From NCBI GenBank assembly GCA_010279815.1, contig QEOQ01000022.1, positions 72,006 through 92,057 of the forward strand: a DNA stretch of 20,052 nucleotides, given 5' to 3'. The notes under the pieces were generated by a model. It was given only the letters and a program-made list of their open reading frames with translations. It made no database searches and had not been told where the DNA came from. Below, piece after piece: positions 1 through 10,750 of this stretch. Position 1 is the first letter of the stretch, and each line of letters begins with the position of its first letter. The DNA is from Brachionus plicatilis (Eukaryota > Rotifera > Eurotatoria > Ploima > Brachionidae). Made by a program: the position numbers and the translations under genes.

Positions 1-749
1 AGTTGAATAAATTTAAAGTTTTTAATAAATGGAAAATTGAAAAGTTGACTTGAAGATATTTAAGTTGTATAATACAAATTATTGTCCATGAATGAAATTA
101 ATTAATAAAAATTTATTAATTTTGTAATTTTTTTTGTCATATTCTAATGAATCAAATTAAAAAATATGATTTTTCCGTTGATTTTAAATAACATTACATT
201 ATTATTGACTTTGTCAGGTTTTTTATTAGACTTGTGAATTAAAAATATTAGCGTTCTTTTACCGATATTTAAGAAAATTATTTAGTATTGGAACATTTTT
301 TTTTATGCATTTAAATATATTTTGGAAACATAAATTTTTTTTGTAGAAAAAAATACAATGGTTAGAAAAAGTAATTATTCCCATTAAAAATGGTCTTTGA
401 ATTCAAGCAACAAAACTCAAGTAATGTGTCTTTCATGTTAAGAAAAAAGGCATCGTTTATATCAAAAAAATATTCGAAATAAAATCAAAAAATCAAAATA
501 ATTAATTTTAAAAAAAAATACAAAATATTGAAAATTTTGATTGTCACTGATGATAATTATTCCAATAAATATAATTAAAAATCCTAATAAGAAATAAATA
601 AACAAAAACAAACAGTTTTAATCAAGCAAATATTTTTTTTCAATTATTAGAATAAAATTTTTATATTTTTAATTGTCATGGCAACAGATAAAAAGAAAAA
701 AAATATTTTCGTCATACTTTTCGAATTATAATAAATTCTTATTAAAAAA
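1..749. other. AT-rich upstream region without a recognised gene
   Basis: Very AT-rich DNA with long A and T runs lies upstream of the TTC23-like start. I see no coding frame of interest on either strand, no tRNA-like sequence and no clear TATA or initiator element that stands out from the background. The 5' UTR and promoter of the gene starting at 750 presumably lie here, but nothing in the sequence fixes them. Confidence 0.6.
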
Positions 750-3700
750 ATGAGTAAAAAAAAAAGTGAATGGAGCTCAAGCGAATCCGACTCTGAAAAA
801 TCTTTCTCATCCTTATCATCTCATTCTAGATCCCAATCGGTCAACAGCAAATCGACTCGACAAAGCAAAGACAGACAAACGTCAAGTCGATACTCAGACA
901 ATTTTTCGAGTGGATCCTCAGACACTGACATTAAATCTAAAAAGACAAAAACTCCAAGTTTTTCGGACACAGAATCAATATCTAGTTCAAAAAGTGCTGA
1001 ATCCGAACCAAACAGTTTCAAAAATTTAATCCAAGATAATGAACCAAATGGACAACTTCCTACAAAAGTCTACCAAATTCTGGAATCGTTAAAAAATTCA
1101 TTAATTAATGTTTACAATTTAAAGAAAACTTTTAAGGAAAATACTCTTCTTATAAAACAATATAGCACTCAAAGCTCTGAATTGATAGCAAATAATGAGA
1201 AAATATCCGATCTAATGGTTCAAGAGTGTCTCGGGTGCATTGCCTTGAGCCAGGTGGTATTCGGCAGTTCACATTGGAGATACGCCATGGCTTACACGGA
1301 ACTAGCACTTATTTACTTAGAGTTTAAAAACTTGCCTAAACAGTCCAAACAGTACTGTGAAATTGCGTGGAAAATTTTATATGAAGAGCTCAAAAATAAG
1401 ACTTTACATGAGGCGAATAAAAGTGAAAATCAGTCAAACAATTTTGCCTCGATCACACCACAAGTTGTTAACAAGCATCAAATGATGCTGAATTACATTT
1501 ATGGCAGAGCTTGTACTTTACTTAAAGAGTATTTGAAAATATTTTAAAATTTGGTCGAATTTGATTTTAATTTAAAAAAATTAAGAAATGATAGAGGACT
1601 GTCAATTTTGGAGAAAGCTGAGGAATTTTATGAAAATTGGTTAAATGATTTGTCAGAATTAAAACTAAAATTTAAATACAAAGAAGAAATATGCAGCTGG
1701 AAGTTAAAAATTTATTTTGCCCTTGCCAAGTAAGAAATTTTGTTTAATGATTCTTTGTCTGTTTTTACCAATTTCTTGGTAAAATTATTCGATATTTTTT
1801 TTAACTTAACTTAACATTCAAAATTCTATTGGCAAATTGAAATTCATGATCAAATGTAAATTTCAAATCAAAATTTTTGGTTTTTGATTGAAAAAAAAAG
1901 TATTTTTTATTCAATTTTTTAATAATAAATGACTAAACATTATTAAACATAATTTGTTTAATCTTTAATTAGATACAAAAATATATGAATTTTAATCTGA
2001 AGTAAAAATAAAATCTTAATCAATATTTCAAAATTTTTTAATACAAAATTTATCTTTGTTTTGCCGTAATATATTTTAATTAATATTAAAATATCATTTA
2101 AAGCCATGATTTTGATAACTTAATGTCGATTTAAAATTTGTCCTAAAAGTTTTCAAATAAAGATTTTAGAACAATCAATTAAAGATCAAATAGAAAAAAA
2201 AAGATTTGTTTTTTTTTCAATTAAAATAATAAACATCTTATGTTTAATATTAAAACAAATTAAAAAAAAAGCTAATTTAATCATTTTTAATAAGATTTTA
2301 ATCAATTAAGCTTTGATAATTTGATAATGATCATGAACTTCAAGTTGCTAATTCTATTGTGTATTGACTTGTTAAAATAAATTCACAAAAATTTCTCAAA
2401 AATCTATAATTTTAATTGAACATCATAAAAATTTCAGATAATTTATAATTAAAAATTAATAATTTAAATTTCCAATAACAAAAATTCAAAAAATTTCAAT
2501 TTTTTTTTAATATACCAGTCTTTTTCACCGTTTCTACCAGGTTTTGACCAGTTAGATAAGAATAGAATATAATATAGAATTTGACAATGTGTTTTCAAAA
2601 TTTTAATTAATTTTCGCTTTCTTCAGCGTCCTGAGAGAAAAGTTTGTTTTTTTGAGTTTAATGCAAGGCTGTTTTAAAAATAGATCAGTTTGAATATTAC
2701 TTTATATAATTTTATATTAACTTTTTTTAATTAGAGTGTATAATGAATCTTTTAATATATTGGAAATTTCATTCTGATAATTAATTGTATCACAAATAAT
2801 ACAAGTTATGTAGATTCATTTATTTAATTTTTTTCACAATTGATTTTTTTATAATTAAAAATTCTAAAAGACTTTGAGTAATATAACTCAGAGGGTGAGA
2901 GGTTACTTCATTTGATTCGATTAAATTTAAGAAAACTTAATTATTTGTTATTAAATGATAAATCATATCTTTAGTATGATAAATTTTTAGTATGTAACAT
3001 TTCTTTTATTATTGCTCAAAAATATATTTTTGAGCAAGCGCTCAGGATGAATTTATTTTTAAAAGATTATTTCAATAGCAATAATTCTAAATTCTTATCA
3101 ACAAAGTTAAGCATCGTTTACAATGAAATGGGGGTCTTGTCCAAAATGCGATCTTTTTTATGATGTTAGTTTGTTACAAGACTGATCACCAAAAAGATAA
3201 AACTAAACTAAAGATTTATATTTTTGAGTATAAAAAAAATATTGCAATATTATCCTAGAAAATTGGTCGAAAAGATTTTTTAAAATTAATTTTTTAAATA
3301 AAAAAAATAACTAATGAATCGATAAATGTGTCACGCCAACAAATGGGTGACACAAGCAAGGATAAATAAAAGAATATTTTATTTCACTTCCCAGTGAGTC
3401 CAAGTAGAATATACTTCTCCTCTTGGTAGCTGGCTTGTTCATTTATTTATAATATAAGATTAAACAAATAAATAAAGTTTTCACAATCAACTTTCAATAT
3501 TTAAAAACGGCATCTTTAAAAAATAATAAAGTTACTTTGTTTTCAAGATATTATATTTATATAAAGAAGTTATACCAAGGGTATAACAAATTTGATTTAT
3601 TAATAAGCTTATATCAACCAATTCTTAAAAATATTTTGAGAAAGGTGAAGATTAGAATACAGATTTATTTTATAAGCTGAATTTCTTTAACTAATTTTTA

Positions 3701-5178
3701 GAAACTAAATAAAAAAATTCTTAAAATTATAAAATAAAGAAGTCTTTATTTTTGCTTCTTATAATTATTTTCCATTACTAATTTTTTGTTATCAATATTG
3801 ATACCAAAGCTATTCATTATTTCATATTTTTTCCAAAAAATTTGTAAAACAGCAATGTCTTAGAGATCTATCATTGAAAATTTTATTTTATTTTGAAAAC
3901 AAAGCTGTTTTATCAAAAAATACTAATTCGTCCTGTAGGATCCCCTTCAATGACTTTTATGGTTCATCTAATATCAGCCTTTAAGAAAATAGTCAGATCA
4001 ATTAAAAAAGTGAAGAAAACATTTAGAAAAAGAAGAATTTTTATGTGTTGATAAACATTTTTAGAAATATTTTTGACATATTTAATATTTTATGCGCTGT
4101 TTTTTTAGTTCCATTTTTTTAATTTGTTTTTAATCCTCATCCATTAATATTGATATACAAATATAATATTCAGAATTTTTAATTTTTTTTTAATTCTCTG
4201 AAATATCAATATTTCTAGATTTAGATAATCTGATCAAATTTAAAAGAGGCAATAAATTAAAATAAGTATTTTTTGAAATTAAATTTGTCACAAAAAATCT
4301 TTCTTTATTTTAAAGGACCAAAAATTAATTTTAAATCTTAAAACTTCAACAATTATCTCTTGAAATTCTTTTTTAAAAATTTAATTATAGGCAATATGCG
4401 ATCAAAAAATCAAATAGCAATGCTATTGAGTACTACGATAAATGTATCGATTGCCTTAAACCAAATAAACAACTCGATTTGGATTTAATGTTCGAGATTT
4501 ATCATGATAAAGCTAAAATCGAATTAAATAAAGAAAATTTTGACAAGTCTGCTGACATAATAAAAGAATGCTTGCAAAAAATCGAATCAATAGGCTCGGA
4601 TTTTTACACCTTTGAATGCAAGCTGGCTTTGGCTAAAATCTACGGTGAACTTGATGAGATGAAGAGTGTTGACAAAGCCGAAGATTTGTACAAACAAGTT
4701 CTAGAGGGTCATTCAAAACTATTCAATAATTTGAATGAAAAAATTATCAATGACAAAAATGACTTGATCAAGTTTTATTTAAAACAGGAAAAATTTGAAG
4801 TAAATTCGACTTTAATATTAAATTTTAATAACTTTTTTTTTAATTAAGAATGCCTTCACTTTGTTGGAAGAACTGCTAAAAAATAAAATAGAATTTTTTG
4901 GAGATTTTAGTACAAAGCTAGTATCAAGCCATAAATTATTATGTTCCATTCTATTGAAAAAAAATGATTTGGATAATGCTGTTAAACATTTACAAAAAAG
5001 TTTGGAAATTGAAGAACTAAATTATGGTAAAAAAAGTAAACAATTTGCACAAACTAGTGAAACTTTGGAAAATTTGCAGTCAAAATTGAGCACAAAATCA
5101 GAAAAACCAAATTTCAATCCAAGTAGAAAAATAAATCATCTTAAGCAAGATCTTGCTTTGTATGCTCCTAGAAATTAG
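750..5178 (+). CDS. TTC23-like tetratricopeptide protein, four exons
   Basis: I place exons at 750-1528, 1595-1729, 4391-4799 and 4849-5178. All introns are GT-AG and the total is 1,653 bases, exactly 551 codons including the stop. Residues 1-95 are rich in Ser, Lys and Asp and look disordered. Around residues 158-212 lies a block with GSSHWRYA followed by YLEFKNLPKQSKQYCE, which resembles the conserved HW motif and first TPR region of TTC23/TTC23L. Later exons give more helical TPR-like repeats (ALAKIYGELDEMKSVDKAEDLY; LDNAVKHLQKSLEIEELNYG). Vertebrate TTC23 has been placed at the EvC zone of the primary cilium in Hedgehog signalling; a ciliary role here is inference. The protein is longer than the human one because of its Ser-rich head. 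The ATG at 750 is the first in frame. Family assignment rests on remembered motifs, not on a search. Confidence 0.75.
1529..1594 (+). other. Short intron 1 of the TTC23-like gene
   Basis: The frame from 750 meets a TAA at 1545-1547, and coding resumes in the same frame afterwards. A GTATTT donor at 1529 and an AG acceptor ending at 1594 remove the stop. They join exon 1 (phase 2) to exon 2, giving LLKE-GLSILEKAEEF without a break. The 66-base length matches other short introns in the window. An alternative acceptor two bases downstream would shift the frame. Confidence 0.65.
3012..3037. repeat. Perfect 26-bp palindrome inside an intron
   Basis: The two 13-base halves are exact reverse complements, beginning TTGCTCAAAAATA, with no spacer. 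It could form a cruciform in DNA or a hairpin in the pre-mRNA of the TTC23-like gene. Function unknown; AT-rich DNA produces some palindromes by chance, but this one includes GC-containing tips. Confidence 0.7.
3327..3354. repeat. GC-richer hairpin in intron 2
   Basis: TGTGTCACGCC and GGGTGACACA form a ten-pair stem with one bulged base around a short loop. The surrounding stretch 3325-3440 is less AT-biased than the rest of the intron, so it may be the remnant of a small mobile or structured RNA element. I do not recognise it, and it lacks tRNA promoter boxes that I can identify. Confidence 0.5.
3569..3587. repeat. Short perfect stem-loop in intron 2
   Basis: GTTATACC and GGTATAAC are perfect complements separated by AAG. 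It is a small hairpin with no assigned role and may be chance in this composition. Confidence 0.45.
4800..4848 (+). other. 49-base intron 3 of the TTC23-like gene
   Basis: The donor GTAAAT follows the GAA codon ending at 4799, and the acceptor AATTAAG ends at 4848. Both exons meet in phase 0, so coding runs from KFE into NAFTLLEELL. Reading through would add a low-complexity Asn/Phe tail ending at 4847, which does not look like protein. Confidence 0.75.
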
Positions 5179-5194
5179 TTTTCAAAAAAAACTC

Positions 5195-5200
5195 AATAAA
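5195..5200 (+). promoter_or_regulatory. Likely polyadenylation signal of the TTC23-like gene
   Basis: A canonical AATAAA lies 17 bases after the stop codon at 5178. The spacing implies a very short 3' UTR. The hexamer is also frequent by chance in DNA this AT-rich. Confidence 0.45.
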
Positions 5201-5692
5201 TATTAATGAGTCAAATATTTGTTTATTTTTTTTAAATCTTCACTTTAATTTTAAAGATAATTTGACCAATTCTAAATAAATAAAAATTTAAAAAATCATT
5301 TATCTCATATAATAATTGAGTATTAAATAAAAATCAAATAAAAATGATCACCATTTAAAAAATGTTTTTGAAATTTTAGCACCATCCTTGAAAAATAAAA
5401 GGTAATTTTTATTTTGTATAAATTTAGAATAAATTCTATTTATAATTGCATTAGTCCTCAAAATGGAGAGAAATATAAATTTTTGAGGTAAAAAATGAAA
5501 ATTAATTGATTATCTTAAAATGAATTCAAATTTAATTATATTAATTGCTTAAGCACTTAAAATATAGTCTAAGATATATTTTACTTTTTATTCATTTTGT
5601 TTAATCTTACAATTTTCAAGGATTGTTGAAAAAGGCTATTTATTTACCTGCACTGCTAAAATATTACGTCTAAAAAAAGTGTCCAATTTGAA
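5201..5692. other. AT-rich intergenic DNA
   Basis: No coding frame, RNA gene or repeat that I can support, up to the target duplication of the MITE at 5684-5692. Confidence 0.6.
5684..5692. repeat. Left 9-bp target-site duplication of the MITE
   Basis: CAATTTGAA directly precedes the left end of the 5693-6238 element and is repeated exactly at 6239-6247 directly after its right end. Confidence 0.85.
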
Positions 5693-6238
5693 GGTTGTCC
5701 CTAAAATCCGGAACCCGAAACTATATACTAAAGTCCGGAACATTTTTCTTATGGAACTGTATACTAAAATCCGGAACCGAAGTCCTACTAAAATCCGGAA
5801 CTGATTTAAAAATAATTTACAAAAGTCAATAGTTTATTTATATTTTAAATTTAATGAAATTAACGGAAAATTAACAAAAAAATTATTTTTTACTTCGTGT
5901 AACACGCGGTTCAATTTGACAAATTTTTATTTCTAAAATTTTTTTTAAACTAAGTAATGCGTCGGGCTCAAAAAAACATTCAAATTTTTCAATATTTACA
6001 TTCAACGCTTCGTCAGGTATTGAAGCTGGAATATTTTTTTAAAAATCATGTATTTTTTAACTTTTTCTGGTTCCGTGTTTTAGACTGTTCCGGTTCCGAG
6101 TATTAGCAGGTAATTTTCAACTTGAACTTAGTTCCGGATTTTCTAATTTTAGTTCCGGACTTTAGTATATAGTTCCGGGTTCCGGATTGTATTTTGGTTC
6201 CGGGTTCCATGTTCCGGTTCCGGATTTTAGGGACAACC
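5693..6238. mobile_element. Mutator-type MITE with CCGGAAC subterminal repeats
   Basis: A 546-bp element begins GGTTGTCCCTAAAATCCGG and ends with the exact inverted copy. It is flanked by a perfect 9-bp duplication (CAATTTGAA at 5684-5692 and 6239-6247). A 9-bp duplication is typical of Mutator-like elements. Past the terminal repeat both arms share a block containing ACTATATACTAAAGTCCGGAAC-type sequence. The right arm carries an extra insertion of roughly 40 bases made of further CCGGAAC units. The unit TCCGGAAC or its variant occurs several times per arm in opposed orientation, plausibly as transposase binding sites. The AT-rich middle, about 5815-6060, encodes nothing recognisable, so it is non-autonomous. 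Confidence 0.88.
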
Positions 6239-6247
6239 CAATTTGAA
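6239..6247. repeat. Right 9-bp target-site duplication of the MITE
   Basis: CAATTTGAA follows the right terminal repeat and is identical to 5684-5692, which fixes the element boundaries to the base. Confidence 0.85.
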
Positions 6248-6542
6248 GGTTTTTTTTTGTTTAAAATTTTTTTTAAATGTATTGTTTTTTTTCCAGATTA
6301 AAGTTTTTAATTTCTATCCAAAATATTTAATCTTTGTTAATAATATTTTATGCCATTTTTTAAAAATTTTAAACTGAAAAATACTTATATGTTAGTCACT
6401 CATCTCAAGTATAATGGTCAAAGAGCAGATATAGTTGTGCCTATTGTATGGAAAATTTTAATTGTTACCATCTAATACCTTTAGCAATAAACTTAGAGTT
6501 AGTAACAATACCTACAAAATACATACATGTATAGCGATTTAA

Positions 6543-6593
6543 CCTAAAGAAGGTCGTAAGTCGAAAGCAAGAGGTGCTTTAGTTAAACAGTAA
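6543..6593 (+). pseudogene. Relic of a Mutator-like transposase C-terminus
   Basis: The frame reads PKEGRKSKARGALVKQ and then stops. The broken transposase at 13170-14149 ends KRGRPAKAKGALLVQ and then stops. The shared basic segment plus the GAL(V/L)xQ-stop ending suggests a relic of a related transposase tail. Upstream in the same frame there is a stop at once, and no SWIM zinc-finger cysteines are visible, so only the tail survives. The match is short and could be coincidence. Confidence 0.35.
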
Positions 6594-8448
6594 GGGGATT
6601 ACTTAAGGTTTTTTGAATTTTTGTAATTTTAAGTAATCAGTAAAACTAGCTCAATATTAAAATTAATTTTATGCAAATTTAAATTTAAAATCTCGAACAA
6701 TAGTTCTATTGAATATTTGACATGAATATTAAAAGTTGTAAGAAGCCAATTTGAATATATTGTAAATCATGAAGCTCTAATTAAAAATTCTTCTATTTTT
6801 TACACCCTTTGTTCTTATAAGTCATTAACAATCGATATTTTGATCCTAAATTCCTCAATTATATTTTCTTCCATCTTTTAAAGAAAAAATATGTTTTCAA
6901 AAAAAATTAGCCGAATTTAATTTTTTTTTGTCTAAATATCAGGGAGGTGCTATCAAAATATTTTGATAATTTTGAAATTTCAATTTTGGTTCTTATACAA
7001 TGCATGATCATATTTAGTTCACAAAAATGTTATAATTGTTACTATTAAACTGGGTTTCTGCACCATTAAAATTAAATAAAAGATTGTAATTTTTTTTCTG
7101 GCAGATTTTGTTTCTTTACAGCGTATGAACAAAGCAAATTTATAATTTTTTTATTAAAAAATAATTCTATTTAGAAAATTCGAAATACAATGGACTAATC
7201 AGGAATATGACAAAATATAACTAAACGTAATTTAGATCAATTTTGATTTAAATTTGGAAAATTGAAGTTTGAGATCAAGATCTAATGATCAAAATATCAA
7301 CTGTAATATTTTTTTTAATAAAAGAGGAAAAATATATTTATTGTTAAAGCAATTACTTATCTTTTGACTAATATGTCAATTTTATTTTCATATATTAAAT
7401 TTTAAAATATCTCTTTTTATTGAACTTTAATAGGTTTAAATTTTTTAATTGACGTAAATAAAAATTATTAAATACAAAAATATTATTTTTTAAATTAGTG
7501 AATTTGTTTGAGTGGAAAAATAAAATTATTTTAGTTTGAATGAATTAATGAAAATTAACGTTATGAAATTGAATTTCTGAATTATTTAAATTATTGATTG
7601 TTTTTGTTATATAAATTGGAGGTCAATAATAATGATGTTTATTTGATAATAAATCATTATTACACATAATATGCCTTGCAATGTTTATTATTTATTTTTT
7701 AAAAATTATCAAAATCATTAGATTTATTAAGTTTTAAATTTTAAATGATCGTTTTGATCCTAAAATTTGATCTGAAAATTCAATTTGTCCTAATCTTGTG
7801 TTTTTATAATTTAAATTTTTTTTGGTTAACAGTAAAATACTGTATCTTGGCTCCATTTTTCATTCTATCATTTTTTTTGCTATCAAATACACTTTCTAAT
7901 GCTCAGAGCGAGTATTTGAAAAATATAAGCTATATTTAAGCGATTACAATTATTAGATTAAACATCATAATAAAAAAATCTTAATTTTAATTTTTATAAT
8001 CATTTGTAATTTTTTTGATATTTCCAATTTCAATAGACAGCATTTTTCAACAAATATATTTTTTTGGCGTTTGCCACAGCAATTTGTTTTTCACCTCCAG
8101 AAATTTATTGAAACTCGCTTATTTTTAATTAAGTTTTTTAGAACTAAAATCTAAAGATTAAAAATTTTTAAGTAAATTTTTTACAGATTTAAAATAGATT
8201 TCTTTCGCATAATCCATGTATTATTCCACTTTTAAAAATATTGACCACGGTTCAATTAATCAATTTTAATTATTATATTTTCTTGGTGAAGTAGGCCTAG
8301 ATGAATTGCCCAATTTATAAATGAAGCGCAAACAGGGACATATTTTAATTTTTCAATTTAAAGGTTTCATTAAAAGCTGAATTTAAAAAATTTTCGTTTA
8401 CGACATCAAAAATTTTAATTAAAATGGCGTACTTTTAAATATCATTTG

Positions 8449-8481
8449 ATTGTCAACTAAACGTTTAGTTTACTTGACAAT
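8449..8481. repeat. Inverted repeat with a palindromic core
   Basis: ATTGTCAA and TTGACAAT flank the palindrome CTAAACGTTTAG plus TTTAC. Role unknown. Confidence 0.5.
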
Positions 8482-10750
8482 GTCCAACATTATGAGTCAA
8501 ATTTTTATATAAAATGCGTCACTTTTTAATTTTTTGATGAAATTCATTTAGTTAGTTTTTATAATTTAATAAAATTGTAAATAATAATGTTAAATTAATC
8601 AAAGAGGAATACTAAATTTTTCATTTTATTTAACTTTTAAAATATAATTGAATTATAATTTGTTTTTCTTAAACCGCACCACTCAAAAAAACTTCACATC
8701 TAACATAAATTTTTTATTCTGTAAATATTAATTTAAATTTTACAAAATAAAAAATTTCAAAATTGATGCACCACTAAATCCTAAAAATAAGAAATATCGA
8801 AAAAAATTATTATTCAAGTTTAGTGCTAGAATTAAAATAAAACTTATTTTTTAAAATTAATATCCGAATTTAGATTTACAAATTTTTTAATTATTTCTTT
8901 TTTGACCCTTTTGAAGAATACAACATATAAATAGTCATTATTCCATCTTTATTTACTAACATCGTATAGCCAGCAGACGTTTTTGGTTTAAATTCTTATT
9001 ATGAGTGATGGTAAAATGGTAGATTTTTTCACAAAAAAGTTTCACTAATAATCGAAATCCAAAATCACCTCGGTTCTCAAATTTCTTTAATTGGCTATCT
9101 GAAATCTGGAAAAATTTCCAAAGTAAGTAAACGTCTGAATATCATTTCTATTCTTGTCTTTAAAAAAATACTAAAAATAAGAATTTAAAAATTTTTTTAA
9201 TATTATTAATTATTTAAAGTTTGTCATCCACACATAGGATAATTTTTTACTAGAAAAATATCTTATAATTTACTAAAAAGGATACAGAATACCATAAAAC
9301 GATTTTAAGAAATTTTGCCGTAACTGTAAACGAAAGTGATCCATTAAGTAAAAAAAAAAGGTAGACTGAAAAGGTGCAAAAATAAAAAAATGCCAACAAA
9401 GAAAATTATATTATATTTTTAAGCTAAAATTTTAAATGACAAAAAAAAGTTTTTTTTGCTTTAATATTATGATTTTTTGTTTCAAAATTCGAATAAATTC
9501 CCAACTTTAAATTTTAATTTTCTGTGAATTTTTTGTTTAAAAAAATATTTTTTTTATTTTTTTGTGAAAAAATTTTTAGCTTAAAAGAATAAACTTAAAA
9601 GTATAAAAAATATATTATTTAAATAGCTGAGTATAATTCAGAAAAAAATTCAAATGGAAAAAAAAAGAATTAAAAAATCAATAATTGAATAATATTGGAA
9701 ATAAAATTAATCTAAAGCTTTTAAAAAAACTTTTTCTAAATTTTTCAAAATTATGCTGAAGAAAAGCGCAAATAAACGTGAAAAAAATATCTCTTTGTCA
9801 CTAATGGTTTGATCAGCCACCATCTCTTTCAAATACTATTTTCATAATTTTTTTTTAAATGTTAGTTTCAACTAAATTTTCTTTTATTATTGTAATATTT
9901 TTAGATAAGTGAATATATTTAAACATTTTATCATTCTTTAATGAAGTCAATGACTAATCAAATTCGGAAAGGCTTGTTTTGATTCTAATTTACTTTTTAG
10001 TTTTCTTTGCCTCAAAAATTAAAATTAATAAAAGCAATTTAAATTTTCTTAAAGCCATGTTTGTTTCAATTCATAACTTTTAATTTCATTTAAAAATCTT
10101 TTTAGATAAAAACTGATTTTTTTTTTGAGAAATTAAAAAAAGATTATTTTTACGCTAACCTGTTTAAATTGAAATTAATTCATCATGTAAATTTAAAAAA
10201 TGATTAATCAATCGGAAAAATCTTAAGAACAATAGCGTCAGCAACGTGACTGATTAGCGCCGTAATCATCTAATAACATATTATTAGAGTTAAGCTAAAA
10301 TTCTCAAACGGTATCACATTAAAATAAAAAATCTTCTCATTATTAATAAATTTAAATGATATTGAATTAAAAAAAAAATATATATAAATGTTACTTTTAA
10401 ATTTTACTTTTTTAGCTAAAGGTTGACAAATTTTTTTTCAAACAAATTTCCAAAATTATTTCCTTTTTATGTTTTATCTTAATTTAAAAAAAAAATTTTA
10501 AGTATTTTCCTTTCAAAACTGATTTCCTAATGAGAAATTAATGTAACAGGACTGCTGCAAAGCCTATTTGATAATTAAAGGTAATTTGATAGACATAAAA
10601 ATCGATTTTAAACAATGAGAAGTCTGAGGGCATAGTAAATAATAAAAAGAATACACCTAGCTCATTATAATATCAAAAAGACAAATGAAAAATAAAATTT
10701 TTTATTTTTTTAATTTTTAATTTCATTTTTTTTAAATAAAAATTTAGACA

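Larger units (their letters stand above)
1730..4390 (+). other. 2.66 kb intron 2 of the TTC23-like gene
   Basis: The donor is at 1730 (CCAA followed by GTAAGAAA) and the acceptor ends at 4390 (AATTATAG). The flanking exons join in phase as an AAG codon. The intron is about 30 to 50 times longer than the other introns that can be placed here. It is AT-rich with no recognisable coding sequence. It contains three small inverted repeats (3012-3037, 3327-3354, 3569-3587), listed separately. I found no transposon ends in it. Confidence 0.65.
6248..10750. other. 4.5 kb AT-rich intergenic region
   Basis: No intact gene is visible. Slightly less AT-biased islands occur at about 6395-6600, 8285-8345, 8925-9060 and 10230-10290. 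Only the first holds something interpretable: a transposase-tail-like relic at 6543-6593. Small inverted repeats occur at 8449-8481 and near 10249-10266 (TGATTA and TAATCA around six bases). An open stretch at 7745-7939 is hydrophobic and low complexity, and I do not count it as a gene. The promoter and any 5' exon of the receptor gene would lie at the right end. Confidence 0.55.

Noticed and set aside
545..560. CTGATGA resembling a hammerhead ribozyme core
   Set aside because: No matching GAAA strand and no flanking stems could be found.
821..1021. 66-codon minus-strand frame
   Set aside because: Antisense mirror of the Ser/Asp-rich region with no recognisable features.
766..1029. 87-codon plus-strand frame inside the first TTC23-like exon
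   Set aside because: Out of frame with the exon-supported protein; low complexity arising from the Ser-rich head.
1803..1816. Three TTAAC/TAACT units in tandem
   Set aside because: Too short and too AT-rich to distinguish from background.
7745..7939. 64-codon plus-strand frame rich in Leu, Ile and Phe with a signal-like ending SNTLSNAQSEY
   Set aside because: Hydrophobicity is what T-rich DNA encodes by chance; no conserved motif, splice partner or composition shift supports a gene.
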